A program made the translations under genes and the position numbers. The notes under the pieces are model-generated. The model worked only from the letters and a program-made list of their open reading frames with translations. It did no database searches and was not told the origin of the DNA. Positions 7,201 through 10,348 of a DNA stretch of 10,348 nt are shown one piece after another. Origin of the DNA: Bacteroidales bacterium H3 (lineage in GTDB: Bacteria; Bacteroidota; Bacteroidia; Bacteroidales; Muribaculaceae); assembly GCA_001701135.1 (NCBI GenBank), contig DAAN01000001.1, positions 1 through 10,348 of the forward strand. Direction: 5' to 3'. Every line of letters begins with the position of its first letter. Position 1 is the stretch's first letter.

Positions 7201-10075
7201 ACGGGAGTTTCTGACATTGTTCAAATACGCTCCAGCCACGGATTATCACCTTGCTCTTTTCGGGCCAGCTGATTTCGGTAGCCTGATTGCATTTCGAGAA
7301 TGCATTACGCTGCAGCACTATATCCTTGTCCTCGGGGAATGTGATGCGGGTCACGCCGAGATTCTCGAAGGCATAAGGCTTGACCACAACGGAATCTTCG
7401 TCGGCGGGGCGTGGCTCCCATGTGAGTTCTTTCAGACTGTAGTTGTTCTGCAGGAATGCTTCGGGCACGGGTGCCAGCCAGGAGGGAATGGCAAAGCTCT
7501 GGAACTTGCAGTTGGATAACGCATTCTTGCCGAAACCCTTGACGCCGGTCTCGGGCCATACGATACTTTCCAGACCCGAACCGGTGAAGGCATTGTCGCA
7601 GATGGAATCCATTGAGGCGGGGATGGTTACCGATGTCAGCGCCGTGCAACCGAAAAACACATTCTTGCTGATCTTCTTGATGCCTTCGGGGAGGGTCACT
7701 TCTTTCAGATTTCTCCAGTTCTGGCAGAAGCCCTGAGGAATGGTGTCCATGCAGGCCGGGAATGCGATTTTCTCGATAGTGGTGACGTTGTTGAACACAT
7801 TCTTGCCGAAGTCGGAGCATCCTTCGAAGATGATTTCGGTGAGGGTAGTGCTTTCAAATGCATTGTCGGCCACTTTTGTGCCTTCGTAGAGGGTTATGCT
7901 GCCAAAGGGTTGGCTTACAGAACCGCATTGGGCGAAACAGTTTTTGTCGAGCAACTTTATGGATGGAGGCAGGTTTACATCGTGCAGCGATGTACAGCCC
8001 CGGAATGCTTTCTCTCCGATTTCGGTGACTCCCGCAGGGAGCACGATGGTCTCGAGTTTGTTCCAGGCTTCACAGAATCCGCCGGGAATCTCGGTCATCC
8101 AGTCGGGGAAAGTGAACCGGGTGATGTGGGTGTTTTGCAAGAATACCTCGTCGCCGAAAAAGCAGGGCTCGTCGGGCAGATTGATTTCCACCGGGTTGCA
8201 TTGGGCGAATGCCCGGGTGCCTATCGACATGTCGGCATGGAGGGTGACTGTGCCATCTTTCTTACATAGGAGGAAGGCTTCGGTGCCGATGGTTTTGAGG
8301 GTTTCGGGGAACGAGGGCAATTCGAGGTTGCTGCAATTGCTGAAGGCGTTATAGCCGATCTCCTCCAGATTGGCCGGAAGGGTTATGGATGTAAGGCCCG
8401 GACAGCCGGAAAAGGCGTAGGCGCCTATTTCGGTGAGGCTGTCGGGAAATTTGCCGTTGGTGTCGGAGGGTGCGGTGAGCAGTATGTCGGTCAGTTTCGG
8501 GCATCCCTGAAATGCTCCTTTCGAGCCATAGGTGGTCGCACCGGTGATGGTGGTGAGTGTGGAGGGGAGAGTGATGGTGGTGAGATTGTCGCAGAAGGAT
8601 GCCAGATTATATCCGAGAATCTTCACACCCTCCTCGAAGGTGATGGAGGTGAGGGCGTCCCAGTCGTAAAACATTTTGTTGGGCACGGTCTCCAGCCACC
8701 CGGGCACGGTCATCGATTTGATATTGGGCTGCCCGCCGAATGGATCGTCGGCCATGGAGACCATAGGCTCTTCGGGGAAGGTGATTGACGAGAGGTTGCA
8801 TTGACTGAAGACACAGGTTCCGAACTGTACGCCTGCGGGGAGAACGATATTGTCGAGCTTGGGACATTTGTTGAAAGCGTAGTTGCCGATTGTGCGCATG
8901 GTAGCGGGGAATGTGATCCCTTCAAGCTCAGGGCACTCTGAGAAAGCATAATGACCTATGTATTCCAGTGTGGAGGGGATGCTGACGGAGGTCAGCTTGG
9001 GGCATTTCTGAAAAGCGTAGTTTCCGACACTCTTGAACCCCTCGGCCAATGTCACCGTGGTGAGGTCGGGGCATTCAAGGAATGTGCCGTCGGGGAGTGT
9101 GTTGAATCCCGTGACGTTGATTTCGGTCAGCCCTTTCACTTTCTCGAAAAGGTTGTTGCCGATATAGGGGGTGGAGTTGCCGTCGGATTCAGGAAACACA
9201 ATCTCCTGTATGGTGGCTTCGGAATAGACCAGATTACTGTAATAGACATGCTGGATTGTGACGGTGCCGAGGTTGTCGCATTTGGAGAATGCGTATGGAT
9301 CCAATCTCTGAAGCGATGCGGGGAATGCGGGATGGACAAGGCTGGTGCACCCCTGGAATGCTTTCTGGCCTATGATCTGCACACCCTCTTCGAGGATGAC
9401 TTCGGCCAGCGATGTACAATCCTGGAATGTGCTTGCCTGCAGCTCCTTGACGCTTCCCGGGATGGTGATTCTTTCGAGAGAGGTACACTCCTGAAAGGCG
9501 GCGCCCTGCAGGAGCGTGAGGGTGGAGGGAAGTGTGATATCGGTCAGCGACGAGCAGCGGTAGAACGCATACGACGCTATTGTGATGACATTGTCGATGC
9601 CTGCGATCGATTTGAGGTTAGGGCATTGGCTGAATGAATGCTGACCCAGCGACTTCACGGTCTCCGGCAGGGTGACCGACTCGAGATTGGCGCAGTCGTT
9701 GAATGAAAATTGGGTAATCTCGGTCAGTGGCGCCTCGATGGTGATGGAGCGCAGCCCGGCCGCTTTCTGGAAAGCGCGGTCGGCCATGCCGATGACGGTC
9801 CACGGCTCGGTGGTGGTGGCGCTGGTTGAGTGGTCGGTGACTGTGGCGGGGATGACTACATCCTTGGGGTTGGCGGCCGATGCCAGCTGGGTGGCGTTGG
9901 TGGCCGACACCTTTACGGTCATCTTTGCCTTGTCGACGATGTCGTAGACAATGCCGTTTTCATCGGTGACGGTGACGGTCTGCGCCTGTGCCGGAACTAT
10001 CGCGGCCACCAGCAGCACAAACAGCCACAGCACACCCATGAGGCTTCTGTGAAGCCGGTTTTTGGAATGGAACAT
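4235..10075 (-). CDS. Giant secreted BspA-family leucine-rich-repeat protein
   Basis: A 1946-residue protein. Residues 1-31 are a Sec signal peptide (Lys/Arg-rich start, hydrophobic core from about 13 to 27, cleavage likely after AQA at 29-31). No lipobox Cys follows. Residues about 93-1373 are BspA-type (LRR_5) repeats of about 23 residues, with the recurring pattern IGxxAFxxCxxLxxIxLPxxL. At that spacing there are roughly fifty. They close with the KWKYLEAGYGQ...IDEM cap (about 1353-1370) seen in this family. Residues 1374-1946 are not repetitive; about 1392-1480 resembles an Fn3-like beta domain (inference). The last 35 residues (WYDLRGVEVKDPQPGTLYL...) resemble the C-terminal tails of secreted Bacteroidales proteins, including type IX sorting domains. 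The protein is probably surface-bound or secreted. BspA relatives bind host matrix proteins or other bacteria, but the ligand here is unknown. It is flanked by its own promoter and terminator, so it is a single-gene unit. Confidence 0.93.
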   Translation of the reverse strand: MFHSKNRLHRSLMGVLWLFVLLVAAIVPAQAQTVTVTDENGIVYDIVDKAKMTVKVSATNATQLASAANPKDVVIPATVTDHSTSATTTEPWTVIGMADRAFQKAAGLRSITIEAPLTEITQFSFNDCANLESVTLPETVKSLGQHSFSQCPNLKSIAGIDNVITIASYAFYRCSSLTDITLPSTLTLLQGAAFQECTSLERITIPGSVKELQASTFQDCTSLAEVILEEGVQIIGQKAFQGCTSLVHPAFPASLQRLDPYAFSKCDNLGTVTIQHVYYSNLVYSEATIQEIVFPESDGNSTPYIGNNLFEKVKGLTEINVTGFNTLPDGTFLECPDLTTVTLAEGFKSVGNYAFQKCPKLTSVSIPSTLEYIGHYAFSECPELEGITFPATMRTIGNYAFNKCPKLDNIVLPAGVQFGTCVFSQCNLSSITFPEEPMVSMADDPFGGQPNIKSMTVPGWLETVPNKMFYDWDALTSITFEEGVKILGYNLASFCDNLTTITLPSTLTTITGATTYGSKGAFQGCPKLTDILLTAPSDTNGKFPDSLTEIGAYAFSGCPGLTSITLPANLEEIGYNAFSNCSNLELPSFPETLKTIGTEAFLLCKKDGTVTLHADMSIGTRAFAQCNPVEINLPDEPCFFGDEVFLQNTHITRFTFPDWMTEIPGGFCEAWNKLETIVLPAGVTEIGEKAFRGCTSLHDVNLPPSIKLLDKNCFAQCGSVSQPFGSITLYEGTKVADNAFESTTLTEIIFEGCSDFGKNVFNNVTTIEKIAFPACMDTIPQGFCQNWRNLKEVTLPEGIKKISKNVFFGCTALTSVTIPASMDSICDNAFTGSGLESIVWPETGVKGFGKNALSNCKFQSFAIPSWLAPVPEAFLQNNYSLKELTWEPRPADEDSVVVKPYAFENLGVTRITFPEDKDIVLQRNAFSKCNQATEISWPEKSKVIIRGWSVFEQCQKLPSVTIPDYMESLPQSTFNNCRGIVNIDLGKGLKKLDNYCFNYNSSLKTIKWSPALERIGGTCFASSGLETLDYPAGIGEVPFNCFSSSKQLTKVTLPDDIEMIGSAAFADCVNLSEINFPSSLRTIGGNAFMRDSKLTKLKFNEGLERIESGAFQYCDGLTTVAFPRSLQYIGSETFEYCRNLVTVTSDAEDLSINDRCFMDCSSLQSFISTGHVNTIGNNAFFNLPAFTDFICPEGDYVDLVGVGAFMDCPQLKAFPYLGKSNLGQNAFRNCTSLKSLTLPYQGLEGMAGNTVTSNYIGKGYLFGATSVQSIVYPATAPYFHLYGCDISGAPLEAISYSYATDVVELYQTGSTSQERGDRTMFKYEEKPYPFNGTTLDIKATPEKSRLMVRRGEKWKYLEAGYGQLFTIDEMKEPQCNLTGDIFSTFDPEMNVNHYTVTLRWDVNLSDLNANGPTKMKIYREATGGNVLIADLIFSKPEKNPTTGDIEVDVTLNGKPNAFQGDFFYLADKNNNIYQTEYMAQGAKLIYDPVTEKRKELNTATRFLSWFCLVDKFDSPDLNDAAKVPSTYRYHGEIEGYDYTELVNNDNYEVDEATGLRYHTENRTLKNVVSPSTTVYTAMALPSPYFQGIYTTDDVKADTDFSLGATARPSSYMVEYNMTNPEVMKHRYRYRPVNSSYYTTEMVLSGVEVKDVTDPANSTTVGKINIVNTSASPSGKVNLIDKTNPDKRYQTVVTSRSRGTFGSPVVSMPDVPAMSASISVGFADHIRQTLDAEEYDAHNINDEGELLVPYTARITINNLDASAMGYTQGELTADDFVIALRRDLGIGPWTAPGENSARAAWDRYPETVLHFDGDIACAHDTHCPQCAAGDGVEASPATGTITLTDTYDVATRHDHSVNFTPRVYIKVPRSVNPGPDRWMIAEAPVEATLGSVTGVEDVTADGAAGTGFDPSQVRWYDLRGVEVKDPQPGTLYLRVTPAGTSKTVYTL
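9983..10075 (-). other. Signal peptide of the BspA-like protein
   Basis: It encodes residues 1-31: positively charged K5, R7 and R10, a hydrophobic stretch from about L12 to V27, then PAQA before the mature QTVTVTDENG. This supports the chosen ATG and indicates export by Sec with signal peptidase I. Confidence 0.85.
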
Positions 10076-10086
10076 GTAGAGATGTG

Positions 10087-10100
10087 TGATAAGTGATAAG
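10087..10100. repeat. 7-bp tandem duplication just upstream of the LRR gene start
   Basis: TGATAAG occurs twice in tandem (10087-10093 and 10094-10100), reading CTTATCA CTTATCA in the transcript, 12-25 bases before the ATG. The stretch is AT-rich and has no Shine-Dalgarno. It may simply keep the ribosome-binding region unstructured. Confidence 0.5.
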
Positions 10101-10172
10101 TTAAGAAAATATTCTATTTCCCGGATTTGCGGAAAATTTCGAAGTAAGTAAAATATCGGAAATCAGATTCAT
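10101..10172 (-). CDS. Possible 23-residue leader peptide
   Basis: An ATG at 10172-10170 opens a 23-codon frame, MNLISDILLTSKFSANPGNR followed by IFS, ending in TAA at 10103-10101. It lies wholly within the predicted leader of the BspA-like mRNA, shortly after the expected transcription start, 25 bases before the main ATG and in a different frame. No ribosome-binding site is seen, which is normal for Bacteroidetes. Nothing identifies a function and it may be chance; amino-acid runs typical of attenuator peptides are absent. Confidence 0.25.
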   Translation of the reverse strand: MNLISDILLTSKFSANPGNRIFS

Positions 10173-10189
10173 GGTATGGTTTCCGGTTG

Positions 10190-10197
10190 CAAAGATA
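10190..10197 (-). promoter_or_regulatory. -7 promoter element of the BspA-like gene
   Basis: On the minus strand TATCTTTG is a perfect match to the Bacteroidetes TAnnTTTG element. The start site would be near 10183, leaving a leader of about 110 bases. No proper -33 TTTG lies at the usual 19-23 base spacing. The nearest TTG lies inside the inverted repeat at 10202-10229, about 25 bases upstream. Confidence 0.7.
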
Positions 10198-10201
10198 GCG
10201 C

Positions 10202-10229
10202 GGGGTTGCGCCCTGAGAGGCACAACCCC
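10202..10229. promoter_or_regulatory. 28-bp inverted repeat over the -33 region (candidate operator)
   Basis: The arms GGGGTTGCGCC (10202-10212) and GGCACAACCCC (10219-10229) are complementary over 11 positions with one G-T wobble, around a 6-base spacer. The repeat ends 4 bases upstream of the -7 element and covers the -33 region. No T-run follows on either strand, which argues against a terminator and for a protein-binding site or a structured DNA element. Confidence 0.55.
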
Positions 10230-10240
10230 GGTATACTAAT

Positions 10241-10275
10241 GGTCTATTTCCTCCTGTAGACCCCCTGAATAGACC
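10241..10275. repeat. 8-bp inverted repeat with a third competing arm
   Basis: GGTCTATT (10241-10248) and AATAGACC (10268-10275) are perfect inverted arms separated by 19 bases. A further TAGACC at 10257-10262 lies within the spacer, so GGTCTA can pair with either downstream arm. It is upstream of the -7 element of the BspA-like gene, so as DNA it could be a binding site. As RNA it would belong to a transcript arriving from upstream. Confidence 0.5.
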
Positions 10276-10317
10276 GCTTTTAACCAAAATACCAGACTTA
10301 TATTGGGAAAAAGATAT

Positions 10318-10346
10318 AAAAAATCTACGGCGGCTGGAAAGCCGCC
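10318..10346 (-). terminator. Hairpin repeat, right-edge copy; possible terminator of an upstream gene
   Basis: GGCGGCT (10329-10335) and AGCCGCC (10340-10346) form a perfect 7-bp stem with a 4-base loop. Read on the minus strand, the hairpin is followed by GTAGA and then six Ts (10323-10318). This could terminate a minus-strand gene lying beyond the right edge, although the 5-base gap before the T-run is longer than ideal. Bases 10327-10346 are an inverted exact copy of bases 1-20. Confidence 0.5.
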
Positions 10347-10348
10347 TG

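Noticed and set aside
10202..10229. Palindrome as an intrinsic terminator
   Set aside because: Neither strand has a T-run after the hairpin.
10250..10255. AGGAGG on the minus strand as a ribosome-binding site for an unlisted small gene
   Set aside because: No ATG, GTG or TTG follows at a suitable distance, it lies upstream of the predicted transcription start, and Bacteroidetes rarely use such sites.
1..10348. Inverted end repeats as terminal repeats of a transposon
   Set aside because: The segment holds housekeeping genes and no transposase or integrase. The repeats are self-complementary hairpins rather than transposon-type ends, and no target-site duplication can be seen because the sequence stops there.

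Overview
The window looks like a chromosomal segment from a member of the Bacteroidota, most likely order Bacteroidales (a Muribaculaceae- or Prevotella-like gut bacterium). Four things point there: -7 promoter elements of the form TAnnTTTG, start codons without Shine-Dalgarno sequences, a very large secreted BspA-type leucine-rich-repeat protein ending in a YDLRG-type tail, and a LeuRS with Bacteroidetes-like insertions. The family placement is inference from sequence style.

All three substantial genes lie on the minus strand, so transcription runs from high to low coordinates. From upstream to downstream: (i) 10076-10348 is a non-coding region with a hairpin repeat or terminator at the edge of the window, two inverted repeats, a good TAnnTTTG promoter element and a leader of about 110 nt that could encode a 23-residue peptide. 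(ii) 4235-10075 encodes a 1946-residue secreted BspA-family protein. It has a signal peptide, roughly fifty LRR_5-type repeats, a C-terminal region of about 570 residues and a short sorting-like tail. (iii) 3966-4234 holds two consecutive terminator hairpins that close this transcript, followed by a promoter for the next unit. (iv) 3027-3965 is nadA (quinolinate synthase). (v) 2937-3026 is a 90-bp gap made mostly of a 22-bp tandem repeat. (vi) 69-2936 is leuS (leucyl-tRNA synthetase). (vii) 1-68 carries hairpin-repeat sequence matching that at the right edge, in inverted orientation.

nadA and leuS are probably co-transcribed from the promoter just upstream of nadA, since no promoter is visible between them. 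They serve unrelated housekeeping tasks (NAD biosynthesis and translation). The BspA-like gene appears to be an independent unit for a surface or secreted adhesin-like protein. No mobile-element genes, CRISPR array, tRNA or rRNA are seen, and no recognisable multi-gene defence or secretion system is present. The items most worth a second look are small-scale: a pentapeptide/15-bp tandem expansion inside leuS, the 22-bp repeat array forming the leuS leader, higher-order repetition and a Cys/His cluster in the giant LRR protein, and the nested inverted repeats upstream of it.
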